DNA from: Paraburkholderia azotifigens
Lineage (GTDB): Bacteria > Pseudomonadota > Gammaproteobacteria > Burkholderiales > Burkholderiaceae
Assembly: GCF_007995085.1 (NCBI RefSeq)
Contig: NZ_VOQS01000003.1
Coordinates: 1-64,000, forward strand
Length of the DNA: 64,000 bases
Reading direction: 5' to 3'
Below the pieces are notes generated by a model. That model made no database searches and was not told where the DNA came from. It worked only from the letters and a program-made list of their open reading frames with translations. The translations under genes were made by a program, and so were the position numbers. Positions within the stretch are counted from its first letter, which is position 1, and every line of letters starts with the position of its first letter. Shown piece by piece: positions 33,423 to 43,700 of the stretch.

Positions 33423-33525
33423 GCCTCGATCCTCATCTGCTTGATGTACTGAAAACGCTGCGGCGGCCCGTGTTCAAAGGCCGCAGCATCGTTGTGCTGT
33501 TCGAAAAAAGGCATAATACCCGTTC

Positions 33526-33709
33526 GCCGGTGCCTTTCGGGGCCTAAGAGGGAACACACATCACGGCGATGACCGTGACTGCCCCCGCAACTGTATGCAG
33601 CGAGTTCATGCCGATTTGTGCCACTGGTGTTACCGGGAAGGCCCGGCGTGGATGATGACCTGATAGAGCTTTGAGAGCTTTGCATGGGACCAGAGTCAGA
33701 CCTGCCGGC
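33526..33709 (+). promoter_or_regulatory. Cobalamin riboswitch before cobG
   Basis: Plus-strand RNA with the class features: closing stem GCCGG (33526-33530) with CCGGC (33705-33709), AAGAGGGAA, the CCCCGCAACTGTATG segment, TGCCACTGG, GGGAAGGC and the B12-box-like AGTCAGACCTGCC. It lies about 100 bases before cobG and should repress the cobGHIJ operon when adenosylcobalamin is plentiful. A CATAAT -10-like box lies at 33512-33517. Confidence 0.9.
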
Positions 33710-33809
33710 AACCAGTTCGTGCCAGCCAACATCGGGCGGGGTGTACCGATTCCGAGCCGCTCTCCTTCGAGATGCCCGGGCCCTCGCGCGACGTTAACCC
33801 GGTAATGTC

Positions 33810-35201
33810 TTGAGCCACGCTTTCCATCCGTCCGACGCTTCCGCCATGCGCCCTTCGGCCTGCCCAGGGCTGTTGCGCATCGTGCCCGCGCTCGACGGCG
33901 GCATCTGCCGCGTGAAACTGGCGGCCGGCGCTTTAAATTCGGCACAGGCGCTCGCCATCGCCGACGCCATCGACGAGCACGCATCCGGCATCGTCGATAT
34001 AACGAACCGCGCGAACCTGCAACTGCGCGGCGTCAAGCGCGGACAGGAAGATGCACTGATCGCCGCACTGCTCGACGCGGGACTCGGTCCGCAAAACGCC
34101 ACCCACGCATTTGCCGACGATGTGCGCAACGTGATGGTCAGCCCGGCAGCAGGCCGCGACGCACACGCGCTATTCGACACGACCGCTCTCGCCTCCGATC
34201 TTCTGAGCCTGCTGCAAGGCGACGCGCGTTGCGCGGCGCTGTCGCCGAAATTCGCGCTGCTGCTCGATGGCGGCGAGCGTCTGATGATGCTCGATCATCC
34301 GCACGACATCTGGTTTTCGGCAATGCCGTCAGGCGATCGCGCCGAGCCGCTGTTCGCGTTCGGTCTCGCAGGCTGTCCGCCTGTGGCGGCGGAGCATGCA
34401 AACGCGCTCGCAGCCGTCGCGGCTTCGGACGTTATTGCATTGACGCGAGCGCTGCTGCACACGTTCCTCGACCTTGCCACGCCTGAGCACGCGCGCATGC
34501 GCGACGTCGGTGCCGTGCATTCGCCCGACGACGTGCTCGCGCATGCCGTACGTAAAAGCGGTGTGAGTCTGCTGCGCGGCGAGCCGGTCGAACGCTGGCG
34601 CCGCGAGCCCGCCGATGCATTGCGACGACTCGGCGCCTTCCAGCAGCGCGACGGCCAGCGCTGGCACGTCGGCGGCCAGCCCGCGCTGGGCCGCATGAAT
34701 AGCGCGATGCTGCGCGGACTCGCCGCTCTCTCGCAAAGCAACGAAGGCGCGACGCTACACATGACACCGTGGCAAAACGTGCTGCTCACCGACATCGGCA
34801 CTGCGAACGTCACTGCAACGTTGCAAACGTTCGAAACACTCGGCCTCGCGACGAGCACGCAGAACCCGTTGACCCGCGTGATCGCCTGCGCCGGTTCGAC
34901 GGGCTGCGCGAAAAGTCTCGCCGACACGAAAGGCGACGCGCTGACACTCGCCGCACGCGGCGTACCCGTGCAGACGCAAGTCCACCTCAGCGGCTGCCCG
35001 CGTTCATGTGCAGCCGCGCATTGCACGCCCTTCACGCTGCTGGCGACGTCGCCAGGCCGCTACGACCTGTACACCACACACGACCCGCGCGAACGGGCAG
35101 GCTTTGGCCGCCTGCTCGCGCGCGGCGTCACGATCGACGAAGCGGCGGACCTCCTGAACGCGTCCGCAGCGCCCCCTTTTGATGAGCCATTCGATGCCTG
35201 A
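33810..35201 (+). CDS. cobG: Precorrin-3B synthase (oxygen-dependent)
   Basis: About 463 residues, related to sulfite/nitrite reductases. The 4Fe-4S/sirohaem-type Cys motifs are CAGSTGC and, after 37 residues, SGCPRSC. CobG uses O2 to form the C20-hydroxy gamma-lactone needed for ring contraction, so it marks the aerobic pathway. The start is uncertain: TTG at 33810 or ATG at 33846 where homology (RPSACPGLLRIVPALDGG) begins; neither has a strong ribosome site. It is the first gene under the riboswitch. Confidence 0.88.
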   Translation: MSHAFHPSDASAMRPSACPGLLRIVPALDGGICRVKLAAGALNSAQALAIADAIDEHASGIVDITNRANLQLRGVKRGQEDALIAALLDAGLGPQNATHAFADDVRNVMVSPAAGRDAHALFDTTALASDLLSLLQGDARCAALSPKFALLLDGGERLMMLDHPHDIWFSAMPSGDRAEPLFAFGLAGCPPVAAEHANALAAVAASDVIALTRALLHTFLDLATPEHARMRDVGAVHSPDDVLAHAVRKSGVSLLRGEPVERWRREPADALRRLGAFQQRDGQRWHVGGQPALGRMNSAMLRGLAALSQSNEGATLHMTPWQNVLLTDIGTANVTATLQTFETLGLATSTQNPLTRVIACAGSTGCAKSLADTKGDALTLAARGVPVQTQVHLSGCPRSCAAAHCTPFTLLATSPGRYDLYTTHDPRERAGFGRLLARGVTIDEAADLLNASAAPPFDEPFDA

Positions 35202-35820
35202 CTACATTCGCGACGGACAAGAAATCTATCGCCAGTCGTTCGCGACCATACGCGCGGAAGCGGACCTCTCGCGCATTCCCGCCGACCTCGAAAAGCTCGC
35301 CGTGCGCGTGATTCACGCGTGCGGAATGGTCGACATCGTCGGCGATCTGCGCTTTTCGGACGGCGCGGGCCACGCGGGGCGGAACGCGCTTGCGAACGGC
35401 GCGCCGATTCTCTGCGACGCGCGCATGGTCGCCGAAGGCATCACGCGCGCGCGGCTGCCCGCCGACAACGCCGTGATCTGCACGCTCGCCGATCCGTCCG
35501 TGCCCGCGCTCGCGCGCGAACTCGGCAACACGCGCTCGGCCGCCGCACTCGAACTGTGGCGTCCGCACCTGGAAGGCAGCGTCGTCGTGATCGGCAATGC
35601 GCCGACCTCGCTGTTCTATCTGCTCGACATGCTCGACGGCGGCGCGCCGCGCCCCGCGCTGATTCTCGGCTTTCCCGTCGGCTTCATCGGCGCGGCGGAA
35701 TCGAAGGCGATGCTCGCGGCCGACAGCCGCGGCGTGCCCTTCGTCGCCGTGCAGGGACGGCGCGGCGGCAGCGCGATGGCGGCAGCCGCAGTGAACGCGC
35801 TCGCCTCGGAGGTCGAATGA
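35182..35820 (+). CDS. cobH: Precorrin-8X methylmutase
   Basis: A 212-residue CobH/CbiC protein: [17 protein letters not shown] at the start, the catalytic His in RVIHACGM, and [13 protein letters not shown]. It moves the C11 methyl to C12, yielding hydrogenobyrinate. It overlaps the cobG end by 20 bases; the ATG at 35194 is an equally possible start. Confidence 0.93.
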   Translation: MSHSMPDYIRDGQEIYRQSFATIRAEADLSRIPADLEKLAVRVIHACGMVDIVGDLRFSDGAGHAGRNALANGAPILCDARMVAEGITRARLPADNAVICTLADPSVPALARELGNTRSAAALELWRPHLEGSVVVIGNAPTSLFYLLDMLDGGAPRPALILGFPVGFIGAAESKAMLAADSRGVPFVAVQGRRGGSAMAAAAVNALASEVE

Positions 35821-36575
35821 TGGCCGGACAGAACCTCGCGCGCGGACGGCTTTACGGACTCGGCGTCGGTCCCGGCGACCCCGAGCTGATCACCATGAAG
35901 GCGCTGCGGCTGCTGAAGTCGGCGCACGTGGTGGCGTACTTCGTCGCAAAGGGCAAGAAAGGCAACGCGTTCTCGATCATCGAGTCGCATCTGTCCGCCG
36001 GACAGGAACAGTTGCCGCTCGTCTATCCCGTCACGACGGAAGCGCTCGAGCCGCCGCTCTCGTACGAAGCGATCATCGCCGACTTCTACGACACAGCCGC
36101 CGAAGTGGTCGCGCAGCATCTCGACGCGGGCCGCGACGTCGCCGTGATCTGCGAAGGCGATCCGTTCTTCTACGGCTCGTACATGTATCTGCACGACCGG
36201 CTCGCGAACCGGCTCGCGCCGCGTTTCGACGCGGAAGTCGTGCCCGGTGTGTGCTCGATGCTCGGCGGCGTGGCCGTGCTCGGCCAGCCGCTCGTGTATC
36301 GGAACCAGACCTTGTCGGTGCTGTCGGGCGTGCTCCCCGAAGACGAACTCAAGCGGCGTCTCGCCGCTGCCGACGCCGCCGTCGTGATGAAGCTCGGCCG
36401 CAACTTCGACAAGGTGCGCCGCGTCCTCGACGAACTCGGGCTCGCGGAACGCGCGTTGTATGTCGAACGCGCGACGATGGCGAACCAGCGCATCGTGCCG
36501 CTCGCCGACGTCGATCCCATGGCGTCGCCCTACTTCTCGCTGCTCGTCGTGCCGGGGGAAAAATGGCAAGGATGA
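35817..36575 (+). CDS. cobI: Precorrin-2 C20-methyltransferase
   Basis: A 252-residue tetrapyrrole methylase: [20 protein letters not shown], the [14 protein letters not shown] segment special to CobI/CbiL, and [14 protein letters not shown]. It converts precorrin-2 to precorrin-3A. A GGAGG box inside the cobH end positions the ATG at 35817, overlapping the cobH stop. Confidence 0.94.
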   Translation: MMAGQNLARGRLYGLGVGPGDPELITMKALRLLKSAHVVAYFVAKGKKGNAFSIIESHLSAGQEQLPLVYPVTTEALEPPLSYEAIIADFYDTAAEVVAQHLDAGRDVAVICEGDPFFYGSYMYLHDRLANRLAPRFDAEVVPGVCSMLGGVAVLGQPLVYRNQTLSVLSGVLPEDELKRRLAAADAAVVMKLGRNFDKVRRVLDELGLAERALYVERATMANQRIVPLADVDPMASPYFSLLVVPGEKWQG

Positions 36576-38299
36576 CGGCGCCGCCCGCGATCGTGATACT
36601 CGGCGTCGGCGCGGTCGCGACCGCCCGGCGCGTGCAGAAGGTTTTCGAAGGCGCGACGATTCACGGGCTGCAAGGGCGCATCCCCGCCGCCGACGCAGAC
36701 GTCGCGTACACCGAACTGAGCGCGCATCTGCGCGGGTTGTACGCGAGCGGCACGCCTGTCGTCGCGTTGTGCGCGGCGGGCATCGTGATCCGCTGCGTCG
36801 CGCCGCTGCTGTCGAACAAGGGCGTCGAGCCGCCCGTGCTCGCCGTCGCGGAGGACGGCAGCGCCGTCGTGCCGCTGCTCGGCGGGCTGTCCGGCGCAAA
36901 CGCGATGGCGCGCGAAATCGGCGCCGCGCTCGACGTGCCGCCCGCGATCACGACGAGCGGGGAACTGCGCTTCGGCGCGTGCGTGCTGAATCCGCCCGAC
37001 GGCTATGCGCTCGCGAGCATCGATCAGGGCAAGCGCTTCGTGTCCGATCTGCTCGCGGGCGAGGCGACGCGCATCGAAGGCGACGCGCCGTGGCTCGACG
37101 GCGTGCAGTTGCCGCGTGCCAACGACGCCCGTCGCACGATCCGCGTGACACCGCTTGCATGGAGCGGCGCAACGGACGAACTGGTGATTCATCCGCGCAG
37201 CGTGGTTGCCGCGATCGACGAGACGGCCACGGGAGACGGGTTGCCCGAACGCCTGCTCGACGCGATGCGCGCGCGAGGGCTGGCGGAGCAATCGCTGGCG
37301 GTCCTGCTCGCGCCTGCCTCGCGGACCGGCGATCCCGTTCTTCACGACGCCGCCCAGGCGCTTCAGGTCGCGCTGCGCTTCACAGCAGACAGCGACGCCG
37401 GGAACAACGCCGCACAGATGCTTCGCGCAAGCTTGCACGTGCCGCACACGCCGTTCGATGCGCACGCCAATGCATCCGTCGCGTTCGCCGCCGCCCATGC
37501 GCCGCTCGATCCCGCCACCGTGGGTCGTGCGCGCGGCAAGCTGAGTGTGATCGGACTCGGTCCCGGCGCTGCGTCGCTGATGGCGCCCGCCGCGCGTGCC
37601 GCGCTGACGCAGGCCACCGACATCCTCGGTTACGAAACCTACGTGAACATGGCGGGCCCATTCCGGGCGGATCAGCGCGTGCATGGCACCGACAATCGCG
37701 AGGAAATGCAGCGCGCCCGCCATGCATTCGAACTGGCGAGCGCGGGGCGTCACGTCGCGATGGTGTCGTCGGGCGATCCGGGCGTGTTCGCGATGGCGGC
37801 CGCCGTGCTCGAAGCACTCGACGAGGCCCAGGCGCAGACGCACTACGCGGCGTGGTCCGCCGTCGAACTGGAGATCGTGCCGGGCGTGTCGGCTGCATTC
37901 GCGACGGCGGCGCAGGCGGGCGCGCCGCTCGGCCATGATTTCTGCGTGCTGTCGCTGTCGGACAACCTGAAGCCGTGGTCCGTCATCGAAACGCGGCTGC
38001 GGCACGCGGCCGAAGCCGATCTGGTGATGGCCTTCTATAACCCGATTTCGCGCGCCCGCCCCTGGCAACTCGACAAGGCGCTCGATATCGTGCGCGATTT
38101 TCGTGCACCGTCGACCGTGGTCGTACTGGGCCGCGATATCGGCCGCCCCGGCGCGACATTAAAAACGACGACGCTCGCCGACCTGAAATCCGCCGACGTC
38201 GATATGCGCACGATGGTGATAATCGGCTCGTCGGCCACGCGCGCGTTCTGCGCCGCCGGGGGCCGCGAGTGGGTTTATACGCCGCGCTGGTACGGATAA
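36563..38299 (+). CDS. cobJ: CbiG-like/precorrin-3B C17-methyltransferase fusion
   Basis: A 578-residue fusion. Residues about 1-320 are CbiG-related ([47 protein letters not shown]). Residues about 325-578 are CobJ/CbiH ([48 protein letters not shown]). CobJ methylates C17 and contracts the ring. The usual CbiG C-terminal domain (with the KADE motif) is not evident here and is instead encoded as CobE 20 kb away. It overlaps cobI and ends the operon. Confidence 0.92.
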   Translation: MARMTAPPAIVILGVGAVATARRVQKVFEGATIHGLQGRIPAADADVAYTELSAHLRGLYASGTPVVALCAAGIVIRCVAPLLSNKGVEPPVLAVAEDGSAVVPLLGGLSGANAMAREIGAALDVPPAITTSGELRFGACVLNPPDGYALASIDQGKRFVSDLLAGEATRIEGDAPWLDGVQLPRANDARRTIRVTPLAWSGATDELVIHPRSVVAAIDETATGDGLPERLLDAMRARGLAEQSLAVLLAPASRTGDPVLHDAAQALQVALRFTADSDAGNNAAQMLRASLHVPHTPFDAHANASVAFAAAHAPLDPATVGRARGKLSVIGLGPGAASLMAPAARAALTQATDILGYETYVNMAGPFRADQRVHGTDNREEMQRARHAFELASAGRHVAMVSSGDPGVFAMAAAVLEALDEAQAQTHYAAWSAVELEIVPGVSAAFATAAQAGAPLGHDFCVLSLSDNLKPWSVIETRLRHAAEADLVMAFYNPISRARPWQLDKALDIVRDFRAPSTVVVLGRDIGRPGATLKTTTLADLKSADVDMRTMVIIGSSATRAFCAAGGREWVYTPRWYG

Positions 38300-38329
38300 A
38301 CCGGTTTAAACGTTTGCCAACGGTTTTTT
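38298..38329 (+). terminator. Weak intrinsic terminator after cobJ
   Basis: AAACCG (38298-38303) pairs with CGGTTT (38321-38326) and is followed by a run of six T in all. The stem is short with a 17-base loop, so termination may be partial. It starts inside the cobJ stop codon. Confidence 0.45.
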
Positions 38330-38396
38330 AAATGCACCCGATTATCGGTTTTGCAAAAAGAGAAATCGGCGAATTCGAGTCGTGCAAAAGAAATGT

Positions 38397-38423
38397 TAAA
38401 GTTTTCCGATGCCGCGACGTATA
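38397..38423 (+). promoter_or_regulatory. Sigma-28 (FliA) promoter before the PilZ gene
   Basis: TAAAGTTT (38397-38404), an 11-base spacer and GACGTATA (38416-38423) agree with the flagellar consensus TAAAGTTT-N11-GCCGATAA: the -35 is perfect and the spacer exact. The downstream gene is a flagellar-brake homologue, which supports the call. Confidence 0.72.
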
Positions 38424-38459
38424 CAGTAAATATTGCCTGCCAACTTTTTCCCGCCCATC

Positions 38460-39410
38460 ATGCAAACGAGTGAAGCCGCCGTCGACACCGGCGCGGGCGC
38501 GCCCACCGAGTCGCGTCAGCTCTCGCCCGACGCCGTGCCCGTCGGCGCGCCGTTGGCGTTCCCGATCGTCGACAGCGACGGCACGCTGCTGTTCGAACGC
38601 GGTGCGGTCGTGATCGGCGCGGAAGAGCACCGCTTCCTGTTCCAGCACTTCAGGCCGCAGCGCGGCGACCTGAGCCCGGCCAGCGAAGACGGCTCGGCTG
38701 ATGCGCTGTCCACGGTAAAACCGGCCGAACCCGATTCGCTCACGCTCAAGGAAATGCACCTGACGATCGGCGCGCTGATCGGCGTGCGCTCGCAGGTCGG
38801 CATGGGCGCGCCGATGCATCCGTCGCGCATCATCGGTTTCGCGCCGAACGAGTCGCTGTTCGTCACGCCGCCGCTCGTCGACGGCAAGCCGATGCAGCTG
38901 GGCGTCGGCGAAAACGTGGAAATCGTCGCGATCGCGAGCCAGGCAGTGTTCCGCTTCGTTTGCACGGTCGATTCCGTGTGTCAGATGCCGTTCCACTATC
39001 TCGTGCTGTCGAAGCCGGGCGTGGTCCGCCGTCTGCGCGAGCGCAAGTCGGTGCGCGTGCGCGCGAGCCTGCCGCTGCGCTTCGGCATCGACGCGGACGG
39101 CACCGGCTACGAGAGCCTCGGCCTCGTGCAGAGCGTGAGCGCGATGGGCATGTCGTTCGCGGCGCCGTGGACGGTCGGCGAAGTCGGCAAGCATATCCGT
39201 GTGGCGTTCACGCTGCGCTCGAAGGATCTGGAGACGTTGATCGAAACGACGGCGATCATCCGCAACGTGCAGCCCGGCTCGACACCCGGCGATCTGGCGA
39301 CGCACGGCATCGAGTTCGAGAAGCTCAATCAGGTCGAGCAGATGGCGCTGAAGGTCTACGTGTTCGACCGGATCGACGATGTGATCTTCTGGACGAGCGG
39401 ACCGAAGTAA
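38460..39410 (+). CDS. YcgR-like flagellar brake protein (PilZ domain)
   Basis: A 316-residue cytoplasmic protein: a YcgR-type N-domain (about 100-190) and a C-terminal PilZ domain (about 195-310). The c-di-GMP Arg motif is RRLRERKSVRVR; the second motif reads SVSAMG, with Ser where Asp or Asn is usual. YcgR proteins bind c-di-GMP and slow the flagellar motor. The ATG at 38460 lacks a clear Shine-Dalgarno box. A sigma-28-type promoter is 37 bases upstream. Confidence 0.82.
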   Translation: MQTSEAAVDTGAGAPTESRQLSPDAVPVGAPLAFPIVDSDGTLLFERGAVVIGAEEHRFLFQHFRPQRGDLSPASEDGSADALSTVKPAEPDSLTLKEMHLTIGALIGVRSQVGMGAPMHPSRIIGFAPNESLFVTPPLVDGKPMQLGVGENVEIVAIASQAVFRFVCTVDSVCQMPFHYLVLSKPGVVRRLRERKSVRVRASLPLRFGIDADGTGYESLGLVQSVSAMGMSFAAPWTVGEVGKHIRVAFTLRSKDLETLIETTAIIRNVQPGSTPGDLATHGIEFEKLNQVEQMALKVYVFDRIDDVIFWTSGPK

Positions 39411-39441
39411 AGCTCCCCGCTGTCGAGTGTTTCTGTCGAAT

Positions 39442-39478
39442 AAAAAACGGCCCGGTCACTGCACATGACCGGGCCGTT
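39442..39478 (-). terminator. Terminator of the adhesin-OmpA operon (shared with the PilZ gene)
   Basis: A perfect 13-bp stem AACGGCCCGGTCA (39446-39458) with 39466-39478, seven-base loop, followed on the minus strand by a T-run of six. It ends the leftward transcript and probably also stops the convergent PilZ transcript. Confidence 0.85.
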
Positions 39479-39521
39479 CTGCTTGCAAGCCGTCTGGACG
39501 ACAACGGCTCAAGCGGTTTCG

Positions 39522-40679
39522 TTACGGCTGCTTCGGCGCCGTCTGCTGCATCTGCCCCTGCATTTGCCCCTGCATTTGCCCCTGCATTTGCCATTGCTTG
39601 CGCAACTGCAGTTGCTGCTGCGCGAGCGGCAACGGCGGCTGTTGCGGTTGCAATTGCGCACGCGGCGCTTGCAACGGCTGCGCCGGCTGGGACGCTCGCT
39701 GCATGCCTGCATCAGGCACGGAGGCGGCCGCCTGCGCGCTCACGCGGATCTCCACACGCCGGTTCGGTGCGAGACAGGCGATCACGGCAGCCTTCTTCGG
39801 GCCCGGGCACATCACGACGGGCGCTGTCGAACCCGCGCCGCGCACGTCGAAGTGCACGGGGTCGACACCGCGTTGCTTCAACGCATCGGCGACGGCCTGC
39901 GCACGGCGCCGCGACAGGTCGCGGTTGTGCGCGACGGAGCCGAAGCGGTCCGTGTAGCCGATCACGGTGATGACGTCGATGGCCTTCGCGCGCTTCAGAT
40001 TCGAAGCGAGTTCGTCGACGGCGGCAATGCCTTCAGGCTTCAGCTTCGCGCTGTCGAAATCGAACAGCGCATCCGCGGACAGCGAGATCGGCTTGTCGGG
40101 CAGCGGGATGTCGGCGGGCGGAGGCGGCGGCGGCGGTGCGCAATGGTCGAGCTCGTCGTTGACCTGCACGCTCAGCTTCTTCGCGCGCTCGATCGCCTCC
40201 CAGCCGTGCACCCAGTGCGTGCCGTGCGTTTCGTCCTGTTCCTTCCAGACTTCGTCCGTCAGCGCAAGCAGACGCCCTGCCGATTCGCCTTTGCACGACG
40301 ATGCCGTAGCACGCGCATTGGTCGCCTCGATCGCACGGATGGCCTGCACCCACTTGTCGCGCGTCGGCCAGTTTTTGGCCGCGTACAACGGCTGCCACTG
40401 CGCGCTGTTGTCGATCAGGAAGCGCGCGTCGCCGAGCGCACGGTTCGCCGCGTCGTTGTAGACGCGGGAAACGAGCACGTGACTGTCCTGCCGCTCCGCG
40501 ATTTCGAGGAAGCCTTCGGCCACCCCGCGCCGATACGGATCGGCGATGCGCTGCGCCAGCGGCGTCAGCGCCTGGACCTGACTCGCGATGCTGTCCGCGA
40601 ACGCCGGCGTGGCAAAAGCCGCCGCCAGCGTCGCGGCGAGCGTCACGAGGACGGGACCGCGTAGTTTGAGTGTTTTCAT
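39522..40679 (-). CDS. OmpA-family outer-membrane protein
   Basis: A 385-residue protein: signal peptide 1-28, an alpha-helical domain with Cys pair (about 30-180), a run of seven prolines, then an OmpA_C peptidoglycan-binding domain (about 200-315; LFDFDSAKLKPEG, GYTDRFGS, NRRVEIRV). The C-terminus is Gln/Pro-rich and ends in four MQGQ-type repeats (about 365-380). It follows the giant adhesin by 51 bases on the same strand and may anchor it to the cell wall. GGGGAG is the ribosome site. Confidence 0.88.
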   Translation of the reverse strand: MKTLKLRGPVLVTLAATLAAAFATPAFADSIASQVQALTPLAQRIADPYRRGVAEGFLEIAERQDSHVLVSRVYNDAANRALGDARFLIDNSAQWQPLYAAKNWPTRDKWVQAIRAIEATNARATASSCKGESAGRLLALTDEVWKEQDETHGTHWVHGWEAIERAKKLSVQVNDELDHCAPPPPPPPADIPLPDKPISLSADALFDFDSAKLKPEGIAAVDELASNLKRAKAIDVITVIGYTDRFGSVAHNRDLSRRRAQAVADALKQRGVDPVHFDVRGAGSTAPVVMCPGPKKAAVIACLAPNRRVEIRVSAQAAASVPDAGMQRASQPAQPLQAPRAQLQPQQPPLPLAQQQLQLRKQWQMQGQMQGQMQGQMQQTAPKQP

Positions 40680-40692
40680 CGTTTTTCTCCCC

Positions 40693-40719
40693 GCCCGCCG
40701 CGCTCGTCGCGCGGCGGGC
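40693..40719 (-). repeat. Strong hairpin between the adhesin and OmpA-family genes
   Basis: An 11-bp all-GC stem (40693-40703 with 40709-40719, loop of five) sits between the adhesin stop and the ribosome site of the OmpA gene. No T-run follows, so it is not a terminator; it may be an RNA processing or stability element that sets different levels of the two proteins. Confidence 0.6.
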
Positions 40720-40730
40720 TGGTCACGCCT

Positions 40731-43700
40731 TTAGAACCCGATCGTCGCGCCGACCGATGCGCCCGTGCTTGCGCCGTAGCCCGTCGAGCGCGTTACGTGC
40801 GCGTTCACCAGCACGCGGTCGTTGACCCAGTAGTTCGCACCGACAGCGATGGCAGCCGCGCCGCCATACGTACCTGCCGCCGCCGACATCTGGAAGTTGC
40901 CCTCGGCCCGAGCATTCGGGATCAGCGACGTTGCCGCCATCGCCGCCGCGCCGAGCGAGTTCATCTTCTTGTCGAGCTTGTTGACCTGCTGGTTCGTGTA
41001 CGCGTTCGCCGACTGGACACCCTGGTTGACCTTGTCGTCGACCGATGCGTTTGCCTGCGCAATCGCGTCGTTCAACTGGCCGACGTTGACGGCGTCCGTC
41101 GTCGCGGTACCCGCGGCGACGTTCGTGATCCGGCGCTGCTGCGTAGCCGAACCGACCGACACCGTGTTGTCCTGATCCGCGACGGAACCCGCGCCGAGGG
41201 CCACCGAGTTGTTGCCGCTGGCGTTGGCGTTCGCACCCGTCGCGACGGCGTTCTGGCCCGACGCATTCGCTGCGTAGCCCGTCGCAACCGACTGCGAGCC
41301 GCTCGCGACCGACAGCGCGCCCATTGCCGTAGCGTGGGAGCCGCCTGCCTGCGCAGCCTCGGTGTTGCGGTCGCCGTCGCCGACGAACAGCGTGTCGACA
41401 CCCGTGCCCGCGTTGCTGATGTTGTTGACCTTCGCCACCAGATCCGCGTACTGCGAGTAGTTGACGGCATCCGTCGACTGCGAGCCCGCTGCGACGTTGT
41501 GGATCGTCACAGGCGTTGCGTTCGACGTACCGTCACCCAGCGTGACGCTGCTGTAGTCGGTCTTGCCGCTGGCGTCCGTGTCGTACGTCACGGCAGCCTT
41601 CACCTTGCCATCCGGGTTGATGATGCCCGCTGCCTGCAACTGGCCGACGTTGACGGCATCGTTTGCCCCCACGCCTGCTGCGATACCCGACAGAATGCGC
41701 GCACCTGCCGAGCCCGAGAAGTCGACGACCGAACCGGTCTTCTGCTTGGCGACGAGGATGTTGCCGGTCGTCGCGTCCTGCGTCACGAGACCGATGCCGC
41801 CTTCGTTGATCTGCGTCTGCAGGTTCGTGATGGCCGTGGTATTTGCCAGGACACGCGCATCGAGGTTGGTGATCGCGCCGCCGACAGTCGTCACGGTCGC
41901 ACCGCCCACGTTGTACATCGGGTTGCTGATCGTGCCGTCGCTCTTCACCGTCGAACCGCCGCCAATCGCGTTGGCCGTCGATGCCGCCACGTTGTACAGC
42001 TGCGTGCCGTTCACCGCGTCGAGGCTCGATGCGTTCACCCTGCCTGCCGCGACACCCGTCAGAACGCGTGCGCCCGCCATGCCCGAGAAGTCGACCGTCG
42101 AACCGCCCGTCTTCGAGGCAACAAGGATATTGCCCGTCGTCGCGTCCTGCGTCACGAGACCGATGCCGCCTTCGTTGATCTGCGTTTGCAGGTTCGTGAT
42201 GTCGGTGCTGTTCGCCAGCACGCGCGCATCGATGTTGGTGATCGCGCCGGCGACGTTGGTCACCGTCGAGCCGCCCACCACATACGTCGGGTTGGTGATC
42301 GTGCCGTCGTTGTTCACCGTCGAACCGCCGCCGATCGCGTCCGCCACCGATGCCGCCACGTTGTACAGCTGCGTACCGTTCACGGCATCCGTGCTGGATG
42401 CGTTCACGCTGCCTGCCGCCAGCTTGGTGATCTTCGTGCCGTTGGCGCCTGCCAGCGTGATCTGGCTCTTGTCCTGGCCGTCGTAGACGACGCCCAGTGC
42501 ATTGCCCGAACCCGCTGCGTTGTTCAGCGCCGTCAGCGCATCGCCGACGTTGGTGTACGTGCTGCCGCCAAACGTGTACTGCGGACCCGTGATCGCGCCC
42601 GTCGCCGGGTTGACCGACGCGCCACCGCCGAGTGCCTGGGCCGTCGATGCGCCCTGTGCGTACAGTTGCGAACCGTTGACGGCATCCGTGCTCGATGCGC
42701 TCAGCGCACCCGCCGTGAGGCCCGTGATCTTCGTGCCGCTCGCGCCCTTCAGCGTGATCTGATCCTTCGTCGCGCTGTCGTAGTCGACCGCAAGCGGGTC
42801 GCCGCCCGATGCGATACGCGTATCCAGCGAGCTCAATGCCGCACCGACGTTGACGTAGGTGGTGCCTGCCAGTGCGTAGGCGGGCGCCACGACACCGCCC
42901 GTCGCCGGGTTGATCGTCGCGCCGCCGCCCAGCGCGCTGACTGCGCCCGTGAGCTGCGAGACGTTGACCGCGTCGGTCTTCTGCGTGCCCGCAGCGACGT
43001 TGACGATCTGGCGTTGCAGCGTGCTGTTGCCCACCGCGAGCACATTGGCGCGGCCGCCGTCGGCACTGGCGTAACCGAGCACGATGCTATTCGATCCCGA
43101 CGCAACGATGTTCGAACCGATGCCCAGCGTATTCGGGCCGCCGACCTTCACGTTGTTGCCGATCGCCATGCCGTTGTCGGCCAGGACCGTCGTACTGTTG
43201 TTGCCGATGGCGATCGCATTGTTGGCCATCGCCGTCACGTTCGTACCGATCGCAACAGAGTTCACGCCATCCACTGCGACCTGCTGCCCGATGCCGACGG
43301 AAGACGTGCCGAGCACCTGCGCATTGCCACCGATCGCGACTGCATAGTCGGCCGTCGCCTGCGAATTCAGACCGATCGCCAGCGAATCCGTGCCGGACGC
43401 CGTCATCATATTCACCTTGTCCGTCGGACCTGCGACCAGCATCTGGTCAGGCGTCAGACTCGAATTGATGGGATCGCCCAGCAGGGCCGTCGACCGGACT
43501 GCCGCCGACGACAGCAGCTTCGGCTGAGAAACCGTCGAACTCAGATTGAGTTTGGAGATGGCCGCCTGGATATCCGACGTCACCTGGCCAACCGTCGCTG
43601 CATCGCTGGTGTTGACACCGTCCGCCACGTTGACAATGCGGCGCTGCGTGAAAGCGTTGCCCACCGCGAAGGTGTTGATTTCCGTAGCCTGCGAGCCGTA

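Noticed and set aside
33423..33525. A riboswitch on the minus strand before cobL
   Set aside because: Searched for the CCCCGCAAC, GGGAAGG and B12-box elements in that orientation and did not see them.
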